Source of the DNA: Morinoia aosen | Taxonomy: Eukaryota; Arthropoda; Malacostraca; Amphipoda; Talitridae | Length of the DNA stretch: 64,000 nucleotides | Assembly: GCA_030386875.1 (NCBI GenBank) | Contig: CM059567.1 | Coordinates: forward strand, 81,523,130 to 81,587,129 | Reading direction: 5' to 3' | In this document: piece by piece, positions 38,301 through 53,300 of the stretch | Position numbering within the stretch: position 1 is the first letter of the stretch | How the letters are laid out: each line of letters opens with the position of its first letter | Notes under the pieces: model-generated | What the model was told of the DNA's origin: nothing | Seen by the model: only the letters and a program-made list of their open reading frames with translations | Databases searched by the model: none | Position numbers and translations under genes: made by a program

Positions 38301-41300
38301 GAGCCGTACTGAGCTAAAGCTTCCTAATCCACACTCCTGTTTTTATCATCTTACTATTTATATCCATATTGAGGCTACTTTTTTTGTTGTCCTCCTTCGC
38401 ATGCTTGCTGTTGCTCTCCACACTCCATGTACGCAACGCCTAAAAATTTTTCATCTTCTTGTTCTTTTTCTTTACTCAGTAGGGATTATCCCAACTATTA
38501 AATATGTTCGATATGCTGCAGGAATGTTCTGTCAGAGACAGGGGTTAGCTCAGCGGCCCACTCCCAGGCATATGAAATTCGACGTGAACTTACTGTCGCA
38601 GTGTGAGCAGATGCGGCTGGCTGCCTGACTCTCACGCGCTCGACGTATCTCACATTACTAATCATTGCTCGAAATTGATACTACGTTGGACAAAAATGAT
38701 CTGAAATTTAGTCTTAAGCAGCAAGTCGCAAAATAAGTTCGAGCAAGCATTATTCGTTGATTTCAGAAATCGTCATGAGTTTGATATAGCAATTAGCATT
38801 ATCAATTGAAAAATTTATCGTTTCCTTTCTATGTAATCTTTTATTACTCAGATGAAACTTGAACACTTCTCAGCGCCAATTTTCTTGGTTCTTAATTACT
38901 TATAATTATAATTTTGCACCTATTAATTTCTCAGCCTTCGAAACATTCATATGGCAAAATTTAATGGTTAATTATATTGGTTCAAATGATTTTATTTCCA
39001 TCAAGAAAACAGAAGACGCATTTTCCTTCCACAGTATTCAAACGTGCCTATTTCTTCTCGTATTAGCACTATTTTCACTATTTTTATCTGTTTGTGATAT
39101 TGATGTAATGTATTCATTCAGGAAAAACTTTACATGCTAAATAGAGCCACAGGAAACTTAAATGTAGTTCCACAAGTTCTAGTTGTTGAGCTCTAAGTCG
39201 CTCGTTACAGGAACATATTCTGAGAGCGAAGCATAGCTGATTTCATTTTTCGTTACATTCTCTTACATAGGTTTTAATATTTGACTTGAAGCCGTGATAA
39301 ATTTTTGCTTAACGACAACGTCCTAGCATTTTAAATTCCCGTTTGGGTCATTGAACTTTTCCCAAATTTTTAAAATGAAAACTTCGGTTTTAAAAGTGTT
39401 TTTTGCTATTATTCAATCAATTCAGAAGTGAACACGCCTGCTGCAAAAGGCTAAACTCACATTAAAATTAAGTATTTTAGTATCAATAAGTGAATGTTGT
39501 TTTCTCTGTGGATGGAAAAGGAGCCTCAACGACGATTTTTAATGACGAAAGTGCAAAGAAAAATTAGTTGAGTAATGCTGATATTCATTCGTAACGCGAA
39601 TCACTAATGCGTAGTATTTGCTCTCGAAATGCCGTGAGAAGAAGGTGTGAAAGGCGAGCTGTAATTAGTTGAAATGCATCTGTAGGATCCTGGGACCCTA
39701 CGATCAATCCCTAACGTAGTAAAATTTTGAGAAAAAATTCCCATCGAAGTCTATCAAAGAGTATACTAATGGATTTCATCTCTTCAGGCAGGTCCAATTT
39801 ACTTGAGATTGAGAGCAAGCGTGGTGTAACCGTGTAATCAGAGCTCTGCCTGCGTTTGTTACTGAGGTGTTCTGCACCCAATTTAGCCTGATTAATTAGC
39901 TTTCGGTAATTTTTCACCACTGCCATCGTTAATGCTATCGTATTATTTCTTGTTAATGTCAACCAACTACAAGCAATTTAAAAGTTTGAATATTTTCCAA
40001 TTAGCCATTGAATATTAATATATCCTGAACGAATTTTTGCCTTCGGTATAGTTTATACGCAGAGTATATTTTTGTGCAGAAGTGAATACTTAGCACAAAC
40101 CATACTTAGCAATTTCGGGAGACTAACGCAGGGTGAAACAATGTACCTAGCTTCTATGAATATCAAACTAAAATCGAGGAATTCGAATTCTAGAGGCTTT
40201 TTCCATGAGAAACGTGAAAATTTCGCTCCCACCATTTCTGGCAACATCGGACGGTAAGGCGCCTTTTGATGCAATATTCATGATGCTGCGCCTTTTTGAA
40301 AAATTACATTCGATGATTGATCACCCGAATGAGCATAGGGAAATTCTTCTTGACTCAACAAGGCTAAATAAAATGTTGTGCCTATGATGACTTCTTTTTT
40401 TTTAACGAAGATTAGTATAATTATTAGCCACAAGATTTTACATCAACCTTAATAGTAACGATGTGGAGTTTTGCTGAATGGCGCTATGCGTCGGTCATTT
40501 TGCATCACTTTTTCCTCAAATTCAAAGTTGATAGCTTAGGATATCGTGAACCCCTACAACAGATAACAAACGCACAATACGGTTGGCAGCTTGCGTACGC
40601 ACTGAGGATCTAGCGGCATCTTAGGTTTTAATAGCTGCCTATTTTATTAGCATAAAAAATATCATTGCACTTCTCAAACGTCGATGCCGTCAGGCCTGTC
40701 TTGAAATCTTGTTTTGCTTCCTGCTCTATTGACGGGATTTCGAACCAGCGTCCGTTGGGTAATTTAACATACTCTCAGAACCTCGCACAGCCAGCAGAAT
40801 TTTTTCCAGCTTGGAAAGCCAGTCATGCTCTATCAACCTCTTCCATCCCTTTGATCTTGTATATTTATAAATAGCTTGTTTTTATTTTCATCCTATATAA
40901 ATTCGGGCATGCTTTTATTTTCCATGCTTTATAAATTTGGCCCTGAGCTTAACGCCAGTTGCCGCTCTGTAATATAACCGCCGAAAATTGGACATGACTG
41001 ATATTCATTCAAATTTCGCTCAGAATTATTTTTAACTCATGATGTAAAAAGGATTTCTGGAAAAACGCTGTTAGTCAGAAAATAAAGTTACAGTAGATCG
41101 ATTAAAAAATTTACGTCCATATTTTGCGCCCACAAATGGCATCCAGTATTTCAGACGAGTTTTTTAAAATTGAAAGCCAGTGCAACATAACTTGTGAACC
41201 AAATCTGGAATCCAGCAATCAAAGTAATACAACTTTTATGCATGCACTCCACTAAAGGTTTTGCTTACACCCTTACATTTAAATAAAATATTATCCCTAC

Positions 41301-44300
41301 AATAAATTATAAGATTAGGCAATAGATACTTTCTAGCGTTACTTTCACCCCGAATATAATTTCATGTCTTGCATAAGTGTCTTCTAACACTTTTAAAACG
41401 TAGCTGGGTGGTTCACTTCAACCTAGAGTTGGTGTGTAATGAAGTTTATTCATTAATTCCGTTTCGCTGTTTTATCTATCTTGAACGTACTTTGCTCTTG
41501 TAATGAGCCGGTGAACAGGTTCCTCCAAATAAATCATACAATTTCCCTTTCTATACTTAAATCTTAATATCTAGAGGAAAACGTAACGTAGTACTTTGAA
41601 ATTTTGACTGTTAATTAATTTGGCATACGAGACAAACAAAAGTTGTATTCGATATGACCGCCTTCAGCTATAATTCCAGCTTCTACACTCTTTCGAAAGC
41701 TGGACAAGGCACGGAAACATCTACCGTTTCAACGACGGCCACGGCCTTTTTGATGTTGATCTCAAGGAATGTGACGCTGTTGGGGGGGCTTCACACGAGC
41801 TCTTGCCTCAATCATCAACCAAAAATAGTGATCCAACGGGTTGAAATCCGGCGAGTTGAAAGACCAAATGTCTTTCTTCAAGAATCGCACACCGGACTTG
41901 TTGAGCAACTCAGTTTTCTTCTCCTTGAGGGGAATAATTTTTATTTGAAGTCTTGGCCTTCATCTACAGAAAGATTTCTGTTTGTAAGACGTTGCAGTAG
42001 TATTTGGAATTTACTTCTCCGTTGGTGGCAAAGAAGTGGAGAAAGCTTGCGTCACCCTCTCTCGAAACTATGCTGAGAGTCAGATAGCTGGATATTTCGT
42101 AGTTATTGGGGGTTGAACGTCAGTGCTCGAAGAGGCGATCTGGGGATCGTTAAAAGGACACCGTCTGGGTAGAAATCGGGATATGTGTTGATTTTCTGTT
42201 TTTATATGCATCTTATAGAGGATTTTCTTGCGCTTCCATTGGTACTTTCCGTTTGCGTCTACTCCGAATAGTGCACCCACCAGAGGGGGGGAAAGCGATG
42301 GGGGTGGCGTGACCTTGAACCCTCCCCCCCTCATTATTGGGGTCAATTGAGCGTGTTTCTCTGCGGGAATAGCAATATAGTTCGTTCATGGGCTACTCAA
42401 AGTGTTTCCATTATTCAAACGAAACATTTTAACGCTGAGTAAATATTTTTTTATAATTTTTGACAATTTCAGAATTTAGCTGCTCTGCCGTATCTATGAT
42501 ACCGCAGCTTTCATTCATAGCTCGGTGACAGCTGCAGTATCATAGCTACGGCAATAGCAAGCACACCAATCCAAAGGGATTGAAAAGAGCTACAAAACAG
42601 AGGAGTTGACTTAAAAAAAAATGTATTTTGGTCGAAAAAAACGAAAAAATAAAAAAGTGGTTGTTTTGAAGAATTACACGTATTGTCTTTTGCTGTATAT
42701 TTTTGCCCAGAGTTACAGAGCTACAGCAATGTAAATTTTATCAATCGAAAGGGCTTGAAAAGAGCTACAAACGATCAAGAGTTCATTGTAGAAAATTCTG
42801 TAGCTCAAAAGATAAAAAGAAAAACAATTTTTTTCTGTGAAAAACACGTTTTTCTGGAAACATGATAATTGGTTTCTCAAATGTATCCTCTTCCACAATT
42901 TTAGAGCTACAAGAATGGTTTATATACCATTCGATAGGGCTTAGCAAGGTGTATCCATGAGGGTTTAAATTTTTCGATTCATCTATTATTTTGAAAATTA
43001 CACGACATGAAAAAAAAATGAAAAAGGTCACATTTAAAAAAAATATTTTCAAAATCCACAAAAAAGATATCGAAATTCCTAGCCCCTTATGGTTATACAG
43101 ACTTATAAGCAATCTAAAAACAAAGTTCTGGTTCTGTATCTTCAAAATTGTAGAAGAAGATAGATTTAAAAAAAACTATTTTATCATATTTAAAAAAAAA
43201 AAAATCCAGTGCAGATACAAAAATTTTGTCGAAATCCAAACTTTCTTACACTTCTCCTTAGAAACTTCTTTCACGTTATTAGTTAAAATGTGCTCTTTGC
43301 CTTGTGAATGAGAGGTCAGGCGATCGCTCTATGAATTGTCGTGATGCTGAATAGTCTCTTCCCAGGCTTTGACAGTAACGACACGGTTAAATTGGCTTTC
43401 ACGCTTTTTTTGAGGCAGGCCAGAGAACGAGGTTGGCGAAATTTATCTTTTCTTAGCGTGTGGGAGGTTGTACATTCTTGGCCAGAATTCTCAAAACGCA
43501 TAAAATATCGTAAACTGTTTGCCTATAGGGTTCTAGAAGAACGTTGCAATAAAGGCTGGACTTAGGTCAGCGAGATAAAATTCACAGATAGCTAAACGTT
43601 TCAGCTGCTCCATTACGTAATATTTATACAATGAACTCTGAATGTTTATTGACACATCAAAGGTAACTAAACATGACAGACGCAGTTCAGCTTTGTCTTT
43701 TTCAGAAGGATGAGAATTAGCTATGTTTTTACATTTATACGGATTTATCTGAAAGACCTTTTACTTTTTAAATTTAAAATTATTAAAACGCTGATCCATT
43801 ACGACAGTTGTTATAAGACATAGAAAAATTTCTTTGGCGTATTAATAAATCTAGAATATTTTTTGTCATTTGATTTGTTCCCTCTTCAATGACCTTGTTT
43901 TTGTACAGTTTCAGTTCATTGTTATGACGTCTGTCACAGTCTGGATTTATTGTTCGTACTGCAAAAATGAAAATTTTCGTGAATCTGAGATTGACGTAAG
44001 GCTCGTGTCTTTTAATACTGTTGAATAATTAGTAATAAGGTGCTTTTTCTTACGTATAATTTCTACAACCTCTAAATTTATAACAGTATTATGCGCACCA
44101 ATTAGATCGGTATTCAATATACGGCTTTTCCTGTGGCATCACCTTCAAAGCCACCGATTGCCAATAGCAACCTCTATTTTACGTTCGTGTTGCTTCATTG
44201 CCTGCAGTGGGTGTCTTTCATCGGTCTCGGCGCGGTGTCAGCCGCCGTTATGTCTTCCGCGGACTCCTCAGTGCTGTCTGCGGCCTCCATGTTCGCTAGG

Positions 44301-47300
44301 AACATCTACAAAATGGTTTTCCGGCAGAAGGTAAGCCCAGCCAGGAATTTACCATGAAAGACTCACAAGAAGTCACATTTATCATGTTGATAACAATAAT
44401 TCAAGGTTATTAAATAAAATAAATGCGCAGCACACATACATGGAGAACAAAGGTGACAGCTTTGAGTGGAGAGTGTTTCATGATAAATTAGCAACAAATG
44501 TTGCCCCAGTAATCCTCAAAATTTGATTTGAAATAGCTAGTTTCTTTTCTTGTTAGCTCCAAATTTCATCGTACCTAACAATTCGAGCCGGCAATGTTGC
44601 TACGTACTTACCAACAGTACGACTATAGCTAAGGGTACGTAAAACTGTAGCGTTGCAATAGCACAACTAGTGACGACAATCAGCGTGAGGTGGTATGGTG
44701 AGGAATTCTGTCTTTCATGAGTATAAATATGCAGCCGAGTACTTCAACACGTTGACTGAGCATTGGTACATATGTGTACCTCTAGGTAAATTGCTCCTTA
44801 CCGGTAAATTACCTAGGTAAATTACCAGTATCAATAAATAGCACTTAAATTACGTCACTACTCTTATTTAAATTAGAAAATCGAGTACAAATTATAATAT
44901 TGTCTTGCAATTATACTTTTCCCCTTTCTAAGAAAGAGTAAAACGTAATAAAGCAGTAAAGACCGCTGTACAATTCTGCAGCTTCCAACTTAACCAAACG
45001 GACCGTAGCAACCGCGCATTGGAGCAATCATACCTCCGGCGTTCAAGAATTATTCTATTCTAATTGCATTCTATTTTAATTATTCTATTCTAATTATTCT
45101 ATTGGTGCAGGCGAGCGAGCGAGAGGTCATCTGGGTGATGAGGGCCGCCATCATCGTGGTGGCGGGCGTGGCGTCCGGCATTGGTATCGCCATCAACAGC
45201 ATCTACTACCTCTTGTAAGTGCATGCCGTCTCTCGCGCCTGCTGCGTTACTTTCAAAACTTGAGTGCTAACACTTCTCGTCAACAATTTCAATGTTTTCA
45301 AAGGGGTGTTTCTATTTTGGGAATTTGATAAAAACCACCTTAGGTAAGGTACTGTCGGTGTTGCCTATTTTTGGCTAATGACGAGACCCCTGCTGTCCTC
45401 CAGAAATTTTGGCCATCTTTACTGAAAAAACTCTTTGTGAGAAAATGGAACCTATTAGTTAGGCACTATCAACTTGTAAAAGGCAATTCTAACTTCGACA
45501 TTTTTGTTTCTTTTCATACCACTCAGTAAGAATAGAACTAAGCTACTTTCAATCGCTAATTCTTAATTTTAAGTTACATGGTATAGGTGAATCAAGAATA
45601 AGCTTTGAATTGTTTTCCGAAGTTTTGCAATTTCACCACATGTGCTAAAACTATGTTACCCCTGAAAAATGAATGTATTTACTGCACAGTAAAGAATATC
45701 GAATTGTTTGGCATTCGACTTAGTTAAGCAAGCAGAAATTTCCTCGCTTTACATTTCTTGATTTACATTGCATAATATTAAAATATAGCATAAGCAATGC
45801 TATTTTTAGGTACTCGATAAAATTATTATTCAAAAACTTCTAGTACTAGCTATTCAGAAAACAATTGGGCAAAAGGGAGCATCAATTATTGATTGTTTGC
45901 TCGGACTTCCTAAACAACGACGGTAGCTGGAGCGAATTAAAAGTAAAACCTAAATTTCCAATGAGACGTAGCTCACTTCTTAACCCTTGAAACATATGAA
46001 CCGTAATAAGATGTTCGAAAAATTTAGTTTATCGAGTGTTGCTGTCCGACATAAACTCACAATATACTTGAGATATTAGTATTTGAACGGAACTAAACTT
46101 ACCGAGTTCTTCATCAGACGTTACGTAATTTGAAGCCACTAGAAAGTTGATTATCAGTTTATTGATATGAGTTGTTTACCATTCTTGAGTGATTTGGAAT
46201 TCTAGAAGTAGAGCATTTCTCTGGACATTTATTTCGAAGTATATCAAATACTTCCACTAGTAATTCTACGCTCTGGCGTTAAAAATTTCTCTGAATACTA
46301 TTGTATTTTTTGTTTCGTGTCATCTACAAATTCATAATACCTGCCGTTAGAAAGGAACATATTTCAGTCTGATACTTATTTTTTTGAATTGCGTGATACT
46401 TATTGTCTTATACTTATTGCTAATTCATGTCCGTACAACTTTCCTCTTGCCTGAATAAGCCTATTTATATTGCGTCTTGGCAAACAACAACAACAGCTGA
46501 TTAGAATATACTTAACAATGTTTTCCAAAATACATGTGAACACTTCCAACTGTCTAAAAAATTTTTTTACAGCCTACAAAGTTGAATTATGAAAGAAAAG
46601 AAAATTAAATCCAAATTTGACAAAAAAGGTATTTAATTTCGGTCAACCTAAATGTTCCAAAGATAAGATACAATGTTCAAAATGGTTGCCTACGGCACCG
46701 ATGTATTTTGCGTACGAGTTCGTACTTCGCACCGAAGTGTCCAATGGGATTCCTGCCCACACCCATTACTCAAGCTCAAGTCTCCATTGTCTCCGAATCG
46801 CAGCCACATTTTACACTTCTGGCACTAATTTTCATTCAGTTTTACTCTTCATGGCTCAAGCATTCGTCTGCCATTTGCACAGCTTGATCAACATTTCTGT
46901 CTCTTGTTAAGCAAAAATTTCTAAATATTTGATCCGAAATTCAACCTCGTGGATGAGAAAGTACGTTATCTATGCTTGTGCTCATTGTGTGTATATTTTT
47001 TAAAGTCCCTAGAAATCCCATTGGAACTCCTTCATGCGGTGTACAGAATCAGTTGCAACTCGTACCCAGAAATTTATCGATGCTGAAGACCACTTTTTTG
47101 AATATTTAATCTGACCTTTGAAACATCTAGTTAAATTAAAAAGTATACATACCGGGTGTCCCATGAAAATAACATCGACTTTTTAATTGATTGCATCTCA
47201 GCTCTAAATTAACATATTTGAGTGGTCTTTTTTTCACAAAGTAGTAAATTTTGTTTCCTTTTCGAATAATTTAAGTTTTGGAAAATCAATTGAATAATCA

Positions 47301-50300
47301 CTGTACAATGATTGATTTACTGAAAGAGGTAGAAAAACTAATTGTTCAGAAGAAAAATTTTAAAAACAACATTGGTGTTCTTCATTTCTCAATACTTACT
47401 GCTAAAAATGATTTCACAACGATGCATCCTAAATACCACCAAGTATGTCTCACCGCCATCATTAATAATTCTTCGGCAACGAATTGAAGAAGTGTTTCAA
47501 GACCTGAAAGAAAACGGTGAAATAATCCGCAAAACTCTTCGTTCAATGGTGGCTAGAAGTAATTCTTGCCATGAGAGAAAGGGATGATATGTCGAAGGAT
47601 ACTAAATTACTTTATTTATTTAAAAGTTATTAAACCCAGTTAAAAATTCCTGCCGTGTTTAGGTGGACAGGTAGCAGAACATATATAGTGAAACATGGCA
47701 GCGGAAGGTCAAAATCGGCCGCTCTCGACCACAATTTCCCGCTCGACGGCTATCCGCTAGTCTAATTTGGACGTAAACAAGCCGGGAAAATCGAGCACTT
47801 GCTCGATTATGAAGTGGATTCTTATAAAGTGGACATGGCGACCAAAAAACGGCTGCTTTTCCGAATAAAACACTGCTAGTATCTTGCCTACCGCGGCACA
47901 GAAACTACTTGAAAACGTCTAATTTTTTAAACTCTGAAGGTAATGATTTGTTACTCTTTTTAATTTTTGTTTGTTCGTTTTTTTGGTTGATACAAAATAA
48001 GGAAGAATTTCAATATTGTTTTAAAAACCTTTTCTTTGAGCAACTAGTTTTTCTACCCCTTCCAGTAAATCGATCATTGTAAAGTGATTATTCAACCGAT
48101 TTTCAAAAACTTAGGTTATTCGAAAAGGAAACAAAGTTTACTACATTGTGAACAAAAGATAATTCAAATATGTTAATTTAACGCAGAAATATAATCAATA
48201 AAAAGGTAGGGGACATTTTTCTGGGAAACCCGGTATACCTCATATTGAATTTTTATTTTTATTATCAAACTTTTCAACTTTGTATGTTGGGAATAAATTT
48301 TCATGACAGTTTAATGGTGTGGATGCATTTTTTTAAGCACTGTATGAGATGGGAGCGCAGTGACCAAATGCACACGTGTGTATGTTGTGCTGTAAGTTCT
48401 GTGACAATACGTGTTCCATAAAAAATTCCGTCGAGTGTTGTACTGTGGTTTTAAAGGTAATTGTCTGCTTCCCAATATAATTTGCCAACGTCGGTGAACG
48501 GACGTCTCGCTGTACTCCTGAAGCAGTGGACTGCTTGTTATCCCTTAAAGTCTGAAGCGCGTAAGTGTGAGAGAAACCAATGCTACAAGTTTTGAGGCCA
48601 ATTTTAATTAGCTTGCACTTTTTCAAACAAAAAAGATGCCATTTAAACGCACAAACGTAGTCATCGGTGACTGTGTAGAAATGAAATGCAAAATTATTGG
48701 CAATTGGAACTCCAGAATGTCATCATCATCATGAACACGGAATAAAATAACAGAAGTTCAGAAATTACTACTGTATGAAGACGCCTTCATTCAATTCAAT
48801 TGAAAGAAATGCTGATTCAATTTCTTTCAAACGGCCAATGTTACATCAACATACGATACATAGAGCAAAACTTGAACCAAAAAGCAACCTTTTTTAACTG
48901 GTTGAATTTCTTCTTGCTTTGAAATATATGTATGACCACAAAATATTTATTTTCTTGCCTGAAAAGCGATATCGCCGGCAAATCAAATATCTTAATTTAT
49001 TTTCGTGTAACTCTCTGGTATCGAGTTACTCCCAGTTTACGTGCTGGTCAACGACCTCTCGAGCGAAGTTATGTCAAGTCAAACATAACGCTTCTAGTTC
49101 ATTTGCTCCAAACTTATAATGAAAATTTTACCAGTAAAAATGTTTTAATTTAATTACGGTGCAAGTAAGTAATTCAATCTGGAATATTTATTTTCGATTT
49201 TACATCCATGGAACGTCAGATGAATTACTACTCGTAGTTCGAATTTTCAACTTGACTGCGGTAACGGAATACTTAGGTACAGTATATTGTATGTTCTTCT
49301 TGGTTGTCCTACATTCCTCCCAACCACGTTGTGCAAGCTGCTTATGTGCGACGTTAATTTAGGCATCTGGGTAAATAAATTATGGTTGGGTAGAAAAATA
49401 TAGGAGCAATCGAGTATAGCACTTATCAACTTCAAGCCTTTTGCAGGGAACATATATGACATGTTGTCGAATTATGACAGAATTTGGACCTGTAACCTTC
49501 AAAATTGCACTGCTGGAGCTATTTTCAAAACTCGTCGTCATGCATGGCTTTACTGATTTCACCTATTAATCAATTTTGGTTTAATATTTGTGACTCATAC
49601 GAATGAAGCAGAGACTGATGCACTCACACGCGTGCGTCAATCACTGCGAAAGTTAAATCTAATGGGCTGTTTTCCAGGGCTTTGAATTTTTCCAATACTG
49701 AACGTCAACTCATCCAGATAAATACGAATTTGCAAGGAGTGTTCCTAAATTTTGATTCTTTTCTTCATATGTTTTACCAGATTGAGTTACCAAGACCTAG
49801 CATGGTTTTATCAGAAGGTTCAAATGAAAAGTTACTGCAATACCAAAATATTGATGCAATAGTTCCCAGCATGTTAAATTGGGCCGACAAATTTATGCGT
49901 GTTGCATGAAAGTTAACGCGTCATGGGTTTGCGAGTGGGCTCTAATAAAATTTAGAAAAGGTCTTCAGATAGCCAAGCACATCATCTTGTTGAATTTCAT
50001 TGAAGAAGTAAAAGTAAGTACTAAAGGTAATCAATTTTCTGTGTACAATAGCAAAAGTTAATTGTAAAAAATTGTGCTTCTTCTTCCAAGAATAGAGTCA
50101 TTCGCTCATATGAACCAGATGCTGACGCTGACTAGATGAGTATGGTTAACTATAATCACTCCAAATATCAACGTCTGATCTGTGTTTATGAAAAATTGCT
50201 AGCAGATTCGCTTTTTGAGCAGTTTTTGTTGAAACATAAAAACATGAAGGCCGGTTGATATAAATTTAATTCGGTGAACCATTCGAAATAAGAGTTCAGT

Positions 50301-53300
50301 ATTAATAAGTTGTCTGGATGATTACACAATGAATTGTATAATGATTATAAGCTTTCTTCATGGTGGTAAATTCCTGAACTGCATATCATGATGGAATTTG
50401 AAGTGAATATATACGTGCAAACGCATGGTTTAAATTACGAAGTTTAAATTAGTCAGAGAGTTTTCTAGTCAATTCTATTCGAACTGGTTTGCAGCAAGAG
50501 TATTGAAACTTGTTATCTACACATAAGTACGTATCTAGATCGTGCACTTTTGTTGACTATTCTTCAAACTTCTGAGAAAAAGCAGTTTACTTTTCGTAGT
50601 TTAGAAATTTATTTTTCGATCGACTTCGATGGTTCCTCGCGAGAATAACGGCAAAATAGTGTACTTCAGTAGCCATTTTGGTATGAGAAAAGATGAAGGT
50701 AGGAGATCGAGTGATTTATTCCAGAACGCCCTATGCCCTGTTTCTAATCTTTTCACTGAGCGAATAACAAAAATCAGTTTTGGTATGTGAACAAATAGGA
50801 ACTTAATTAAGCATGTTGGCGTAGAGTGCGGTGCATGTGTACCTGCCTGTGTATTCCCTATGTTTCAGCAGCCAGAAACCTTCGGCAGAATCGACTGCTA
50901 AAGGATGGACATAGAAGGCGTCCGAGCAGCCTCAAGAAGACACGGCTCAGGAGCGATTTGTCCGCTCTCACGGGTGTTGTATGTCCAATGTTATAATCCT
51001 CGCTTGTGCCATCGATGCAACACTCATCCAACGACTTTGAGTTTTAGTGATTCTGTAGCCTCAGTGAATAGACTTGACGCCAAAATAAGAATTAATTATT
51101 GTTCAAGGCACGTCAATTATTTTTTCCAACGAAGTATCTGCAACCTGTTTCGGTGAAGTTAGCACAAACGCATGAACTGGTTAAATTTTATTGAACTAGT
51201 CGTAAATTAAATTTAACAAATAACTAATTCAAATAAAAAACTGTTTATTTGCGTTGTTTCGGGAAAAAGCTAGCAACATGAATTTGAGTGTTGTATGTAG
51301 GGTAAAAAATATCAAAGCAATTTACGAAATGAAATAAACATGCGATCCATTGCAATTTTGTCCTCCCTCTGAAACAACTGAGAAGAGAAAATATAAAGAA
51401 AGTCTTTTTCCCTGAGGCTACATATTCTTTGGCCATCAGTCAGACATGAACCCACAAGAGCTTCTGGTGCATGTTGGAGGCATTGACCTTTAGCGTGGGC
51501 ATGCTCCAGTAGTAGAACTCGATTTTGATTGATGTTTTTCTATATCGAACTTTCGGTTTTTGGATGTTTGTTGATCCCTGTTGAAGCCGATGCTAAGCTG
51601 CTTAACTTGTCGGGCGATGGTTATGAAGTTAATTTGTCTTGTTTTTCTTTCGAGTTTCGAGTTGAAAGGACCCATCGATTCAAACATACATTGCTTAATA
51701 CATTTTGTTTTTTCATGAATGCTATTCCTACAGCTACATGTTTTATTGCTTACGTTACATTTTTGGCCAAAGGTTTACACTTGCACTTTGAATGCGTGGT
51801 AATGCACGGCCCAATTTCTTAAAAGTTTGGAGTACGTATACCACCAATATTTTCACTTAGCGGTTTAGTTTATGCTCTTTCAGGAAATCATTCACTAGCG
51901 CTATTCTCTACAACCATGGAGTATACTACGTAAAATAGAAAATAAATCTCATTTCTCTTGCTTAACAGTCCATACTCATAAAATTGGGTTGTAAGCAGTT
52001 CGGCCCACTTGCATGTGCGGCTCACCGCCGGTGTACAAACGCTTAGCATGTCAGGGGAAGGGTCAAAGTGGCAAATTTTGAATGAGTTACTTGCACGGCG
52101 CCATCAATCGCCTGCTCAACCCGAGATCGCCGCGGAAGATGGAAAAGAACGAAGAACTGCGATGGGCTTTAATCTCCCTTTTTTTATCTTCGTCACTAAT
52201 TCCCTAAGTTCTAAAGTATTTCCATACATTCCTTTTCTTTTTTGATAACCCGCAGCATACTTTAAAAATAAGCGTATTTCATTCTAATTAACTTTATTAA
52301 GCACAATAATAATTTGATGTGCGCAATAACTATATTTGCGTATTGAGATTGTAGTCAACATCATTTAGTCATAGATCAAAGATAATTTCGCGTTGCATTT
52401 CGAAGAAAAATTTTCTTTATTACACACCCGTAGATAATAGAAACTTTTGTAACGAAACTACGCTCGTGATAAATTTTCAGTAGCTGCATTTTCATTTTTT
52501 GAAATTTCATTATCGCCAATAATTTGAGGCATTGAAAAAGCTGATAAGCATTTTGTACGTGAATCCCAATGCATATTTAATTTTTTTTTCTGTTGAATTT
52601 CTCGTAAAATGCAAAGCGCGCAGCATTTGCATGATGGGGAGAAGAGAATGAGAGCTGGGATTCCCTTCCCGACATCTTATCCACTCTTCGATTTAGGCGC
52701 GTCTAGAACATAGTATGTGTGCACTTTAAGACTCACGAAACATCAACCTTTCACTATTCAGTCAGCTGCCTTGATTCTATCTTGAGTAACATAGTAATAG
52801 CTGGGTATTAGCTGGGAAGCTTTACTTTTTGTGATAACCAGAAAGTTCTCAGTTTTAATTTTTTACTTCCTCTCGCCATTGAAGGGAAAATTTTTTTGCG
52901 TGGCTCTGGATATTGCCAACGGTTGTGAGGGAGGCACACAACAAGTTAGGACTGAAGTAAAAAGCAATAATGAGTGCTCCAGTCGTGCGGTTAAATTATG
53001 ATGTGAGTTTCGTTTACAATGGGTGTAGATGTCATGTTTGCCTTTATTACATCCATAAATATGGAAAAATAATATTATTTATCAAACCTAAACATTAAAA
53101 TAGTCTAAAAGCGACCGAAATGTACCATTATACTGAGTTTTTTTCGGATTATTAGGTATTTATTTTTTTAAATATATACTTTAATTTACTTTTTAAGAAA
53201 TTAATTAATTTAGTGATTTAGTGGTTAGCGAACATAATGAAGAATCAATATTTTTCTCCTAACTTTCATCCCCTCACCTAAAGTTCTTAGGAGCGAGGAC

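Noticed and set aside
42783-43311. Frames of 106-120 codons on both strands
   Set aside because: Composed of Lys/Phe runs from A and T homopolymers within diverged tandem repeats.
50880-51156. Relatively GC-rich frame with Arg/Lys-rich reading in a second frame
   Set aside because: No recognisable family; no splice-site-bounded exon that would fit CHT1.
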